Below are positions 18,473 to 27,038 of a stretch of 64,000 bases of DNA, piece after piece. A program made the position numbers and the translations under genes. The DNA comes from Rhodopseudomonas rhenobacensis (GTDB lineage Bacteria; Pseudomonadota; Alphaproteobacteria; Rhizobiales; Xanthobacteraceae), in contig NZ_JACHIH010000002.1 in assembly GCF_014203125.1 (NCBI RefSeq), positions 1 to 64,000 on the forward strand, written 5' to 3'. Below the pieces are notes generated by a model. It was not told the origin of the DNA, made no database searches, and saw nothing but the letters and a program-made list of their open reading frames with translations. Position 1 is the stretch's first letter, and every line of letters starts with the position of its first letter.

Positions 18473-19705
18473 TCAGGATGCCGCGCGCTGGCCGTCCTGT
18501 GACAACCGCCCGAGCACCGCACGCGCGGAATCGTTCGGCAGCAACGTGGCGACGCTGACAGTGGGATCGATGCGGGATTCCCGCCGCGTGCTGTGCGAGG
18601 TCTGCCGCATCACGCTGGACAGCCGCCTTGCGATGGCGTGGGCGTTGCGCAGATCGGTCGCGGCGAACACCACGACGATCGAGCCGTCGTCCTGCAGCGT
18701 GCCGAAATCCATCTTGCGCATCAGCCGGCTGACGATCCGCGCGGCATCGAGCAGCACGCGCTCGTCGTGCTGATCGAAGGCGAAGCGCGCCACCGACAGC
18801 CCGCTGCCGCGGTCGTGCGAGTGATACACCGCGGTTGCAAAGTCGCGGTCGAACGCGGCCGTGGTCAACAGCCCGGTACGCGAATCGAGCAGGCCGCCGG
18901 CGTCGATCGATTGCAGGGTGCGGCCGAGTCTCGCCTCAAACGCGTGCTGGCGGATCAGCGGCAGCGCTTCGTCGACCGCGCGCATCGGATCGCCGGATGC
19001 GAGTTCGAGATTGGGCAGGTCATAGATCGCGGTGACGCCCGGCACGGTGACCAGGATCGGGAAGTTGCGGAAGCGGGCGTCCTCGGACAACACCGTGAGA
19101 AAGGCATCGACCACGCGCGGGCTAAAACCTTCGCCGAGGATGATGCCGTCGAGGTCGCGCGCATTGAGGTGCTTGGCAGCGCCTTCGATGCTCAGCGTGC
19201 CGACCACGCCGAGCCGTTCGCCGAGCGCGACCGAGAGCGCCGGGTAGCCGGAGCCGCGGCCGATCAGCAGCACCGTGGCTTCGTCGAGCGGATCGGTCTG
19301 CAGCAGCGACGCGCGCAAGTCGGGGTCGGAATCCAGCCGGCGCAGCACCGTGGCATGCAGCGTCCGCACCCGCAGCGCGGCGCTGAGCCGCGGCGCCAGC
19401 CGGTCGAACCGGCCGTCGTTGGAAGCGAAGCTGATCGCGTTGTCGGGCAAGGGCCCGGTGGGATCGGTGACGATCAACGGCACGTAGGGCTGTTTGCGGG
19501 CGACCTGCGCGGCCAGCGCGGCGAGGGCGCGCTCGTCATAGCCGCCGGACACCACCACCGCGGCTGGTTGCAGCCGCTCCACCGCCTGGGCGACGTCGGA
19601 CCAGGTGGCGTCGATGACCGGGAATAACTTTGCATCCGACAACGCCGCCGTCAGCGACGCCGGTGTCGACGAGGAGAGCAGGATGATCGGGCCTTGATGG
19701 GACAT
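18473..19705 (-). CDS. PopA-like protein: two REC-like regions and a degenerate GGDEF domain
   Basis: This 410-residue soluble protein has two alpha/beta receiver-like segments (about 1-115 and 140-235). The first reads AAVVVSG where a receiver would have its phospho-acceptor Asp. A GGDEF-like domain spans about 270-405, opening with DSRTGLLTTAAFDRDF, which matches the usual D-x-LTGLxNRxxF start. The catalytic GGDEF motif is replaced by DDGSI (339-343), so cyclase activity is unlikely. Arg330-Lys-Met-Asp333 lies five residues before it, the canonical spacing of a c-di-GMP I-site. Caulobacter PopA has the same plan and acts as a c-di-GMP effector; orthology is inference. It is the last gene of a probable three-gene operon, 47 bp after the AMP-binding gene. 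Confidence 0.75.
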   Translation of the reverse strand: MSHQGPIILLSSSTPASLTAALSDAKLFPVIDATWSDVAQAVERLQPAAVVVSGGYDERALAALAAQVARKQPYVPLIVTDPTGPLPDNAISFASNDGRFDRLAPRLSAALRVRTLHATVLRRLDSDPDLRASLLQTDPLDEATVLLIGRGSGYPALSVALGERLGVVGTLSIEGAAKHLNARDLDGIILGEGFSPRVVDAFLTVLSEDARFRNFPILVTVPGVTAIYDLPNLELASGDPMRAVDEALPLIRQHAFEARLGRTLQSIDAGGLLDSRTGLLTTAAFDRDFATAVYHSHDRGSGLSVARFAFDQHDERVLLDAARIVSRLMRKMDFGTLQDDGSIVVVFAATDLRNAHAIARRLSSVMRQTSHSTRRESRIDPTVSVATLLPNDSARAVLGRLSQDGQRAAS

Positions 19706-19752
19706 GGACTACCGGCGATGGGTTCGGACCCGCCGAACCTAACCCGGTGCAC

Positions 19753-21282
19753 TTAATGGCCCGTCAACGCCGCTTGCCGATTTGAATCGGACTGCGAAGA
19801 ACTGTCCCGAAACGCTTCAACCATGAGCGGGTTCAGCCCCAGTTCAGCCAACGCCTCGCGCGCTCGCGCGTTGTCCTTGGCGCGGCCGGCCAGCCGATAG
19901 CCGCTGAGCCGGTCCGGCAGCGCGGTCAACAGCGCGCCCTGGCCGAGTCGTTTCGCCCATTCCAGCAGGTCCTGCGACAGGAAGCGATAGCCGCCGACCG
20001 CCATGATGCCGGCGGGTGGCGCGGTCACGCACAGCGCGCCGGTGGTGCGATCGGTGCGCGCCGCGTAGCCGGTGTCGACATAGTCGGGCGGGGCGCTGTC
20101 GATTTCGAGCCGGCTGGACGCGTCCGGCGCATAGGCGGCGAGCGGCACCATCGGGCCGCGCAGCGCCAGGGTGCCGGCCGGCGTCAGCAGCAATTCGCCG
20201 GCATTGGACGATCCCGCAGCGTCGCGCGGCGCGCCGTGGACGCCGAGCTTGATCGGCAACGGCAGGCCGTTGTCGGGCCGATGCGCCGCGAGCAGTCCGG
20301 CTTCGCCGAACAGATAGACGTCGGTCAGCGTCGAGGTGCCCTCCGACCAGGCTGGGCTGGAGACCACCTGTTCGGGCGCCCGCCACAGCGCCATCACGCT
20401 GCCGAGCTTGGGCGAGCGCTCCAGCGTGCCGTTCTCGGCCAGACGCAGCGCGAGGCCGGCGGGGGCGCTGAGCGCGTCGCAGTCGAGTTCGGCGATCTGG
20501 CGTTCGAAACTCTCGTCGTCGAACGGATGGTGCAGCGCCAAAGTGCCGCCGGTGAGCAGCCAGACCACCAGCGAGGCGGTGAGCCCGGCGAACGAGGAGG
20601 GCACCATCGCGGAGAGCAGCGTCGCGCCCTGCGTCAGCCGGCTTTCCAGCGACAGCACCAGGCCGCCGGCGATCAGGTTCAGATGGGTGCGCGGCACCGG
20701 GCGGAAGCCGTCGGCGGTGACGTCGAACGAGATGATCGCGGCGCGGCGGGCGTCCTGGCGGACGATCGGCGACTCCACCGGCTCGGCGATCACGGCATCG
20801 AGCGACGCCATGCCCTCCGGCAGGTCGCTGCCGAAGCCGCAGACATGGCGGATCGAAAACGCTTCCGCCGCGGCGTCCATCGCCAGATTGGCATGGCTGA
20901 CGCCGTCGATTTTGCTGGTGGTGACGATCGCGCGCGCGCCGGTGCGGTTCAGCGCCACGGTCAATTCCGCCTGCCGCCACAGCTGCGGCAGCAACGCAAC
21001 CACCAGCCCGGCGCGGTGCGCCGCCAGCACGGTGAGGAAGAACTCGACGCAGTTCGGTAGCTGCACGGCGATCACCGCGTTGGCCGGAAGGCCCGCGGCG
21101 ATGAAATGCGCCGCCAGCGCGGAGATCGCCTGGTCGGCCTGTGCATAGGTCATCCGCTTCGGCAATTCGCCGGTGATGCGCGGGGTGTTGTCCGGATCGA
21201 CCAGCGCCAGCGCGTTGGGTTGGCGGGCCAGGATCCGGCGAAACAAGCCGTCGAGCGTGGGTGACGCGTTGCTCTGGTTCAC
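19753..21282 (-). CDS. AMP-binding (acyl-CoA synthetase-like) protein with degenerate motifs
   Basis: The 509-aa protein has the overall ANL-superfamily fold pattern. MTYAQADQAISALAAHF and AVIAVQLPNCVEFFLTVLAAHRAG at the N-terminus are typical of acyl-CoA synthetases. The signature motifs are eroded: the P-loop normally written SGTTGxPKG reads ISFDVTADGFRPVPRTH, the YGxTE motif reads YLFGEAGLL, and the C-terminal catalytic Lys region (GYRLAGRAKDNARAREALAE) has no clear acyl-ligase Lys. It may be a non-adenylating binding protein or a divergent enzyme. Its start is 4 bp after the stop of the YejA-like gene, so the genes are co-transcribed. Confidence 0.78.
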   Translation of the reverse strand: MNQSNASPTLDGLFRRILARQPNALALVDPDNTPRITGELPKRMTYAQADQAISALAAHFIAAGLPANAVIAVQLPNCVEFFLTVLAAHRAGLVVALLPQLWRQAELTVALNRTGARAIVTTSKIDGVSHANLAMDAAAEAFSIRHVCGFGSDLPEGMASLDAVIAEPVESPIVRQDARRAAIISFDVTADGFRPVPRTHLNLIAGGLVLSLESRLTQGATLLSAMVPSSFAGLTASLVVWLLTGGTLALHHPFDDESFERQIAELDCDALSAPAGLALRLAENGTLERSPKLGSVMALWRAPEQVVSSPAWSEGTSTLTDVYLFGEAGLLAAHRPDNGLPLPIKLGVHGAPRDAAGSSNAGELLLTPAGTLALRGPMVPLAAYAPDASSRLEIDSAPPDYVDTGYAARTDRTTGALCVTAPPAGIMAVGGYRFLSQDLLEWAKRLGQGALLTALPDRLSGYRLAGRAKDNARAREALAELGLNPLMVEAFRDSSSQSDSNRQAALTGH

Positions 21283-21286
21283 GGGA

Positions 21287-23098
21287 TCACCTTTGCGACG
21301 TCGGCGGCGCGTGCCACCAGGTTTCGGGCAGATAACCGGTCAGGGCGTTGACCTTAGGCCGTTCTATCCGATTCCAGCGAGCGATCCATTGCTGTTGCAC
21401 GTTATACGCTGGAATCGCGTAGAAACCTGCGGTCAGTACGCGGTCCAAGGCGCGCACGGCGGAGACGAAATCGGGCCGCTCGCGGGCTTCCAGCAAGGCC
21501 GCGATCATCGCGTCGATCGCCTCGTCCTTGGCGCCCATGTAATTGCGGGTGCCCTGATTGTCGGCCGCGGCACTGCCCCAGTAGAAGGATTGCTCGTTGC
21601 CGGGCGACAGCGACTGGTCCCAGCGGTTCTGGATCATGTCGAAATCGAAGGCGAGGCGGCGCTGGTCGAACTGCACGCCGTCGACGGCGCGGACGTTGGC
21701 CAGGATCCCCGCGCGTTTGAGGTCGCGGACGAACGCCAGCGCGATGCGTTCCTGATCGCGCGCGGTGACCAGAATCTCGAAGCTCAGTTGCTGGCCGGTC
21801 GAGCGCTGCCGCAACATCGTGCCGTCGAGCTCATAGCCTGCCTGCGCCAGCAATGCCAGCGCCTGCCGCAGCGCTACGCGGTCGCGGCCGGAGCCGTCGC
21901 TCGCCGGCAGCCGATAGCTGCCGTCGACGATTGCAGCCGGCAGCCGGGACAGGAACGGTTGCAGCAATTCGCGCTCGCGAGCGTCCGCCGGGCGGGTATA
22001 GGCTGACAATTCGGAGCCGGCAAAGTAGCCGGCGGAGCGGGCATAGAGGCCGTAGAAGTAGTTGCGGTTGATCCACTGGAAATCGAACAGCAGCGTCAGC
22101 GCCTCGCGCACCTTGATATCGGCGAACACCGGCCGCCTGGTGTTGAACACCAGATATTCCGACGGCTGCGGTAGCCCGGTGCGGATGGTGTCGCGGATCA
22201 CCTCGCCATGGCGCGCCGCCGGGAAATCATAGCCCTCATGCCAGCGCAGCGGTTCGTTCTCGACCCGCGCATCGTACAGCCCGCGCTTGAAGGCTTCGAA
22301 CAGGCCGTTCGACTCGCGATAGTAGTCGAGCCTCACCTCGTCGAAATTCCACAGCCCGCGATTGATCGGCAGGTCGCGGCCCCAATAATTCGGGTTGCGG
22401 GTCAGCGTGACGCTGGCGCCGGCGCGTACCGCCGAGACTCGATAGGGTCCTGAGCCGAGCGGTGGGCTAAGCGAGGTCTCCTCGAAGGTCTCGGCATTGA
22501 CGGCGTGCTTCGGCAGCACCGGCATCAGCCCGAGAATCAGCGGCAGCTCGCGGTCGCTGGTGCCGCCGAAATCGAATCGCACGGTGAGCGGATCGAGCGC
22601 TTCGGCCTTGGCGACCTTGGCGTAGTACATCCGGTGATTGGGCCGGCCCTTGTCGCGCAGCAATTGCCAGGAGAAGATCACGTCCTCGGCGCGCAGCGGG
22701 TGATCGTCGGCGAACCGCGCCCGCGGGTCGATCCGAAAGGTCACGTAGCTGCGGGCGTCGTCGGTCTCGACGCTCTGCGCCAACAGGCCGTACAGCGTGA
22801 AGGCCTCGTCGTTGCCGCGCGCCATCAGGCTTTCGATCACGTAGCCGCGGATCTGCTGCACCGCGAGACCTTTGACGATCAGCGGGTTGAGGCTGTCGAA
22901 CGCGCCGAGTAGGCCGAGGATCAGGCGGCCGCCCTTGGGCGCCTGCGGGTCGACATAGGGCATCTCGGCGTAGTCGGCGGGCAGCGCCGGCGCGCCGTGC
23001 ATCGCGATGCCGTGAGTCGGTGCGGCGGCGGGCGGATCTGCCGACACCGGCCCACACCCTGAGATCGCGACCACGCAAGCCGCAGCGAGCCGGATCAT
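21287..23098 (-). CDS. YejA-like extracellular solute-binding protein, family 5
   Basis: This is a 603-aa periplasmic substrate-binding protein of the oligopeptide/microcin C (YejA) type. The chosen ATG gives a short signal sequence (MIRLAAACVVAISGCGPVSA), with either a weak lipobox around Cys15 or a signal peptidase I site after VSA. The mature start, HGIAMHGAPALPADYAEMPY then VDPQAPKGGRLILGL, is typical of YejA. SBP_bac_5 hallmarks follow (PLGSGPYRVSAV, TLTRNPNYWGRDLP). The matching permease and ATPase genes are not adjacent, so it either serves a transporter elsewhere or has a sensing role. The frame is open upstream to 23545; a GTG start about 25 codons earlier is possible. Confidence 0.85.
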   Translation of the reverse strand: MIRLAAACVVAISGCGPVSADPPAAAPTHGIAMHGAPALPADYAEMPYVDPQAPKGGRLILGLLGAFDSLNPLIVKGLAVQQIRGYVIESLMARGNDEAFTLYGLLAQSVETDDARSYVTFRIDPRARFADDHPLRAEDVIFSWQLLRDKGRPNHRMYYAKVAKAEALDPLTVRFDFGGTSDRELPLILGLMPVLPKHAVNAETFEETSLSPPLGSGPYRVSAVRAGASVTLTRNPNYWGRDLPINRGLWNFDEVRLDYYRESNGLFEAFKRGLYDARVENEPLRWHEGYDFPAARHGEVIRDTIRTGLPQPSEYLVFNTRRPVFADIKVREALTLLFDFQWINRNYFYGLYARSAGYFAGSELSAYTRPADARERELLQPFLSRLPAAIVDGSYRLPASDGSGRDRVALRQALALLAQAGYELDGTMLRQRSTGQQLSFEILVTARDQERIALAFVRDLKRAGILANVRAVDGVQFDQRRLAFDFDMIQNRWDQSLSPGNEQSFYWGSAAADNQGTRNYMGAKDEAIDAMIAALLEARERPDFVSAVRALDRVLTAGFYAIPAYNVQQQWIARWNRIERPKVNALTGYLPETWWHAPPTSQR

Positions 23099-23375
23099 CG
23101 ACCGGCCGGCGGCCTGCAGCAGGGAACGATGTGATTCGCTTTCTCCCACAAGAAATTTTACCACAGCCAGCGGGGAGGGATCGGCTATGTCAGCAGAGAG
23201 TTGTGGCCGGCATTGATCTTTTCGCCTGCCGTTGTATTGAATGCGGGCCATTGACCACGCCGCCGGTCCTGTCACGTATCCGCCCCAATTGGCACCGAGA
23301 CAGCCGCCGACCGGTGAGATGTCAGCGTCCGCGATGATTTGCGGGTGCGTTACCGCTTCAGAAAGGGTCTCCGCA

Positions 23376-24161
23376 ATGAATTTCCGTCTCTTGGCCGCGT
23401 CGGCCTTGCCGCGCGGGCGGGCTATCGCCCTGCTGGCGGCAACAATGACCGCCATGACCGTAATTCCTGCGGCGCAGGCGCAGCAGCCTCCCGCGGCCGC
23501 GCCCGCCGCTCCCAAGGCGGCTCCGAAAGCCGCGCCCGCGGCCAAGGGGGCGCAGAAGGCAGCGCCCGCAGCCCCGGCTGCCGGCGCCCCCGCCGCTACG
23601 CCGCCGGCCGACCAGCAGGTGCAGCTGATCTACGCGCCGTGGACCAAGTTCTGCCTGAAGGGGCAGGACGCCAACGCCAAGCAGGTCTGCTTCACCGGCA
23701 AGGACGGCCGCATCGAATCCGGCCAGCCGGTGATCGCCGCGGTGATCATCGAGCCGGAAGGCGAGCCGAAGAAGATCCTGCGCGTCACGCTGCCGCTCGG
23801 CATGCAGCTGGTGCACGGAACCCGGGTGATCGTCGACAACAACCCGCCGGCGCAGAGCCCCTATGTGATCTGCTTCGCCAACGGCTGCATGTCGGACTAC
23901 GAGGTCACCCCGGAACTGCTCGGCAACCTGAAGAAGGGCCAGAACCTGATCGTGCAGGCGATCAACTCCAACGGCGCGCCGCTGACGCTGCCGTTGCCGC
24001 TGGCGGAATTCGCCAAGGCCTATGACGGCCCGCCGACCGACCCCAAGCAGTTCGAAGAGACCCAGAAGAAGCTGCAGGAAGAGCTGCAGAAGCGCGCCGA
24101 AGAGCAGCGCAAGAAGCTCGAGGCGCAGCAGCCCGCGGCCGCCGCTCCGGCGGCGAAGTAA
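23376..24161 (+). CDS. Invasion-associated locus B (IalB) family protein
   Basis: The 261-aa exported protein has an N-terminal signal peptide (about residues 1-33, ending IPAAQAQ), an Ala/Pro/Lys-rich spacer, then the IalB-type domain (about 85-215) with Cys residues in KFCLKGQ, QVCFTGK and ICFANGCMSDYE. It ends in a charged helix (FEETQKKLQEELQKRAEEQR) and an Ala/Pro tail. IalB proteins are periplasmic or secreted, first linked to host-cell invasion in Bartonella; in free-living relatives their job is unknown. The start at ATG 23376 has an AGGG upstream. A strong terminator follows. Confidence 0.88.
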   Translation: MNFRLLAASALPRGRAIALLAATMTAMTVIPAAQAQQPPAAAPAAPKAAPKAAPAAKGAQKAAPAAPAAGAPAATPPADQQVQLIYAPWTKFCLKGQDANAKQVCFTGKDGRIESGQPVIAAVIIEPEGEPKKILRVTLPLGMQLVHGTRVIVDNNPPAQSPYVICFANGCMSDYEVTPELLGNLKKGQNLIVQAINSNGAPLTLPLPLAEFAKAYDGPPTDPKQFEETQKKLQEELQKRAEEQRKKLEAQQPAAAAPAAK

Positions 24162-24178
24162 GCCGACACGCAAACAGC

Positions 24179-24204
24179 AAGGGGAGCTCACCAGCTCCCC
24201 TTTT
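24179..24204 (+). terminator. Rho-independent terminator of the IalB-family gene
   Basis: AAGGGGAGCT-cacc-AGCTCCCCTTTT is a perfect GC-rich stem with a 4-nt loop and a T-run (continuing TTTTATTTTG). It starts 17 nt after the IalB-like stop codon. Confidence 0.92.
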
Positions 24205-24292
24205 ATTTTGCCTGGTGAAATATGCCCGGAGAAATGTTGACGGCGAGGGCTGCGGCCGAACGGCGCCGCAGCTGATCAGTTCGACCGGGTGA

Positions 24293-24625
24293 TCAGTTCA
24301 GCGACGGATTGCGCGGCCGGTAGCTGCCGGATTTGTCCTTGACGAAAATCTCGGCGACTTGCGAGTGGCGGATCGGCTCGCCGGAGTCATCCGGCAGCAG
24401 GTTCTGCTCGGAGACATAGGCGACGTATTCGGAGTCCGAATTTTCCGCGAGCAGGTGATAGAACGGCTGATCCTTGTGCGGCCGAACCTCTTCGGGGATC
24501 GACAGCCACCACTCCTCGGTGTTGTTGAATTCCGGATCGATATCGAAAATCACGCCCCGGAACGAGAAGATCCGGTGCCGTACGATCTGTCCGATCTGAA
24601 ACCTGGCGGTTCTGGTTTTGATCAT
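24293..24625 (-). CDS. hspQ: Heat shock protein HspQ
   Basis: This 110-residue cytosolic protein contains the YccV/HspQ signature: ARFQIGQIVRHRIFSFRGVI then FDIDPEFNNTEEWW, followed by PFYHLLAENSDSEYVAYVSE. In enterobacteria HspQ is a hemimethylated-DNA-binding, heat-induced protein that acts as a Lon specificity enhancer. The length is normal. An AAGG precedes the ATG. It is monocistronic and convergent with the IalB gene. I saw no obvious heat-shock promoter. Confidence 0.95.
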   Translation of the reverse strand: MIKTRTARFQIGQIVRHRIFSFRGVIFDIDPEFNNTEEWWLSIPEEVRPHKDQPFYHLLAENSDSEYVAYVSEQNLLPDDSGEPIRHSQVAEIFVKDKSGSYRPRNPSLN

Positions 24626-24748
24626 CCTTCGTCGAATAAACCAGGATTGTGGCCGATGCTAGGGGTAAACCGATGAATCGTGGCGCGCCCCGGACCCCCG
24701 AAGCCGCCCGGCCGGGCGCCCTTCGCCAGAAATAACGTCGATTCGTCA

Positions 24749-25699
24749 ATGCTCGACGTCCTCAACCTGGCGCTTCCCTATTTCGGTCTGATCTTTGTCG
24801 GCTTCGCCTGCGGTCGCTGGAAGCGGCTGCCGGAAAACGGCCTGGCCTGGATGAATTTCTTCCTGCTGTACGTCTCGCTGCCGGCGCTGTTCTTCCGCAT
24901 CATGTCGCGGACGCCGTTCGAGGAACTCAACAACCTGCCGTTCGTGGTGGCCACCACGCTCGGCACCAGCTGCGTATTCCTGCTGTCCGGGGCGGCGGGG
25001 CGCTGGATCGGCGGGCTGTCGCTGCGCGAGACCACGATCGCGGCGTTGGCCGGCGGTTACGGCAATATCGGCTACATGGGGCCGGGGCTGGCGCTGGCGG
25101 TGCTGGGGCCTAAGGCGGCGGTGCCGACCGCGCTGATCTTCTGCTTCGACAGCATCCTGTTGTTTTCGATCGTGCCGCTGCTGATGGCGCTGACCGGGAC
25201 CGACCGCGGGCCGCTGCTCTCGACGATCGGCATGGTGCTGCGCGCTATCGTCTTTCATCCCTTGATCGTCGCGGCCTATTGCGGCGCGCTGGCCGCGGCG
25301 TTGCACCTGCCTGTTCCGGTCGCGGTCGACAACACCCTGCAGTTCCTGCAGAACGCCGCAGCTCCAGTGGCTTTGTTCGTGCTCGGCGTGACGGTCGCGC
25401 TGCGGCCGTTCGGGCGGGTGCCGTGGGAGATCCCCGGCGTCGTCGCGATCAAGCTGGTGCTGCACCCGTTGATCGCAGCCTCGCTGATGATCGCGATCGG
25501 ACCGTTCCCGCCGGAATGGGCGGTGACCGCGGTGCTGATGGCGTCATTGCCGCCGGCGCTCAACGTGTTCGTGATCGCCCGGCAATACGACAGCTGGGTC
25601 GAGCCGGCCTCCGTCGCGGTGCTGACCGGCACGTTCATCTCGGTGCTGACGCTGACCAGCGTGATGTGGCTGATCAAGACCGGCCAGATCGCGTTTTAG
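24749..25699 (+). CDS. AEC family transporter (auxin efflux carrier-like permease)
   Basis: This 316-aa inner-membrane permease has ten predicted hydrophobic helices in two sets of five. It starts MLDVLNLALPYFGLIFVGFA. AEC features include GYGNIGYMGPGLALAVLG, the N-terminal half Gly/Asn motif, and a second-half ASLPPALNVFVIARQY. Family members export organic acids or amino acids; the substrate cannot be read from the sequence. ATG 24749 was chosen because the longer frame to 24680 adds a Pro-rich, non-membrane stretch. It is convergent with the UbiH-like gene, 11 bp away. Confidence 0.88.
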   Translation: MLDVLNLALPYFGLIFVGFACGRWKRLPENGLAWMNFFLLYVSLPALFFRIMSRTPFEELNNLPFVVATTLGTSCVFLLSGAAGRWIGGLSLRETTIAALAGGYGNIGYMGPGLALAVLGPKAAVPTALIFCFDSILLFSIVPLLMALTGTDRGPLLSTIGMVLRAIVFHPLIVAAYCGALAAALHLPVPVAVDNTLQFLQNAAAPVALFVLGVTVALRPFGRVPWEIPGVVAIKLVLHPLIAASLMIAIGPFPPEWAVTAVLMASLPPALNVFVIARQYDSWVEPASVAVLTGTFISVLTLTSVMWLIKTGQIAF

Positions 25700-25710
25700 A
25701 TTGAGTTGCC

Positions 25711-26913
25711 TCAGTGGCGGCCGGGACGCCAGGCCAGCGCCAGGCCTTCGCGCATCGCCAGCCGCCGCAATAGCCCGACGCCGCCCAGCAGATGCATGCC
25801 GAGCGCGCGCGCCGCCTGCACCGGCAACAGGTCGCTCAGCAGCGAGCGGTTGGCGACGTCGATCGCCATGGTGCGGCTGGCGACGTCGAGCCGGCGGGCT
25901 TTTTCGAACCGTGCCAGCACCGCGGCCGAGCCAAGATCCTCGCCGGCGGCGAGTGCTGCGCGCACGATCTCGGCGATGTCGGCGGCGTCGCGCAGGCCCA
26001 AGTTCAGCCCCTGCGCGCCGATTGGCGGGATGACGTGGGCGGCTTCGCCGACCAACGCGATGCGCTGCGCGGCGAAGTGATCGGGCTTTTCGATCGCCAG
26101 CGGAAACAGGTTGCGGCCGGGCTCGACGCACATCGTGCCGAGGATCGAATGCGACTGCCCTTCGGCGGCGGCCGACAGGTCGGCGTCGCTCAGCGCCATC
26201 AGCCGTTCGGCGTCGCCCGGATCGGCGACCCAGACCACGCTGGAGCGTTTGCCGGGCAACGGCACGAATACGCAGGGACCATGCGCGGTATGAAATTCGG
26301 TGGAGATGTTCTGATGCGGCCGGGCGTGGCTGACGTTGAAGGTCAGCGCCGACTGCTGCAGCGCGCGGCTCGTCACCTTGATGCCGGCGGCCTCGCGGCT
26401 GGCCGATTTGCGGCCGTCGGCGCCGACCACGAGCGGCGCCGAGATCGCCTCGCCCTGCCGGGTGCTGACCGTCGCGACGGTCTCCTCGGGAACGATGCTC
26501 GCCGCCTCGTCGTCGAACCGGGTGAGGCTGGGCAATTCGGCGGCGCGCTCTTCCAGCGCCAGCATCAGCGTGCGGTTCTCGATGTTGTAGCCGAACGCGT
26601 CGAGGCCGATCTCGTTGGCGGCGAACCGCACCTCGGGGGCGCGGATCAGCCGGCCGGTGTCGTCGACCAGCCGCATCACCCGCAGCGCCGCCGACTTGCC
26701 GGCGCAGCGCCGCCACACGTCCAGCCGCTCCAGCAGATCGACCGAATCGCCGAGCAGGGCGGTGGTGCGATTGTCGGCATAGGGCAGGCGGCGGGCCACC
26801 AAGGCGGTGTTCGCGCCGGTGATGGCGATGGCGATCGCCGCGGCGACGCCGGCGGGGCCGCCGCCGACCACGATGACGTCGAAATGGTTCGGCTTGGGGA
26901 GAATATCGTTCAT
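25711..26913 (-). CDS. UbiH/UbiF/Coq6-family FAD-dependent hydroxylase
   Basis: This 400-residue flavoprotein monooxygenase is probably involved in ring hydroxylation during ubiquinone synthesis. The N-terminal Rossmann motif VIVVGGGPAGVAAAIAIA is at 14-31, VVGADGRKS (the DG motif) lies mid-protein, and RIALVGEAAHVIPPIGAQG then LNLGLRDAADIAE (the second FAD-binding GD-like motif) is near 285-315. In the second motif the usual GDAAH reads GEAAH. Alphaproteobacteria use several paralogues (UbiH, UbiF, UbiL, UbiM) with different regiospecificity, and I cannot say which this is. Confidence 0.9.
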   Translation of the reverse strand: MNDILPKPNHFDVIVVGGGPAGVAAAIAIAITGANTALVARRLPYADNRTTALLGDSVDLLERLDVWRRCAGKSAALRVMRLVDDTGRLIRAPEVRFAANEIGLDAFGYNIENRTLMLALEERAAELPSLTRFDDEAASIVPEETVATVSTRQGEAISAPLVVGADGRKSASREAAGIKVTSRALQQSALTFNVSHARPHQNISTEFHTAHGPCVFVPLPGKRSSVVWVADPGDAERLMALSDADLSAAAEGQSHSILGTMCVEPGRNLFPLAIEKPDHFAAQRIALVGEAAHVIPPIGAQGLNLGLRDAADIAEIVRAALAAGEDLGSAAVLARFEKARRLDVASRTMAIDVANRSLLSDLLPVQAARALGMHLLGGVGLLRRLAMREGLALAWRPGRH

Positions 26914-27038
26914 GGCTCACAATTGACGCTCGCGGGGGCTTTTTCAAGCCCGCGTCGGAGCAGAATCGGCGGCTTCGGAGGCGGGCGGCGCGGTGCCGGA
27001 TATGCAAAGCCGGCAATTTCCTGATAAGCAGCCGAGCA

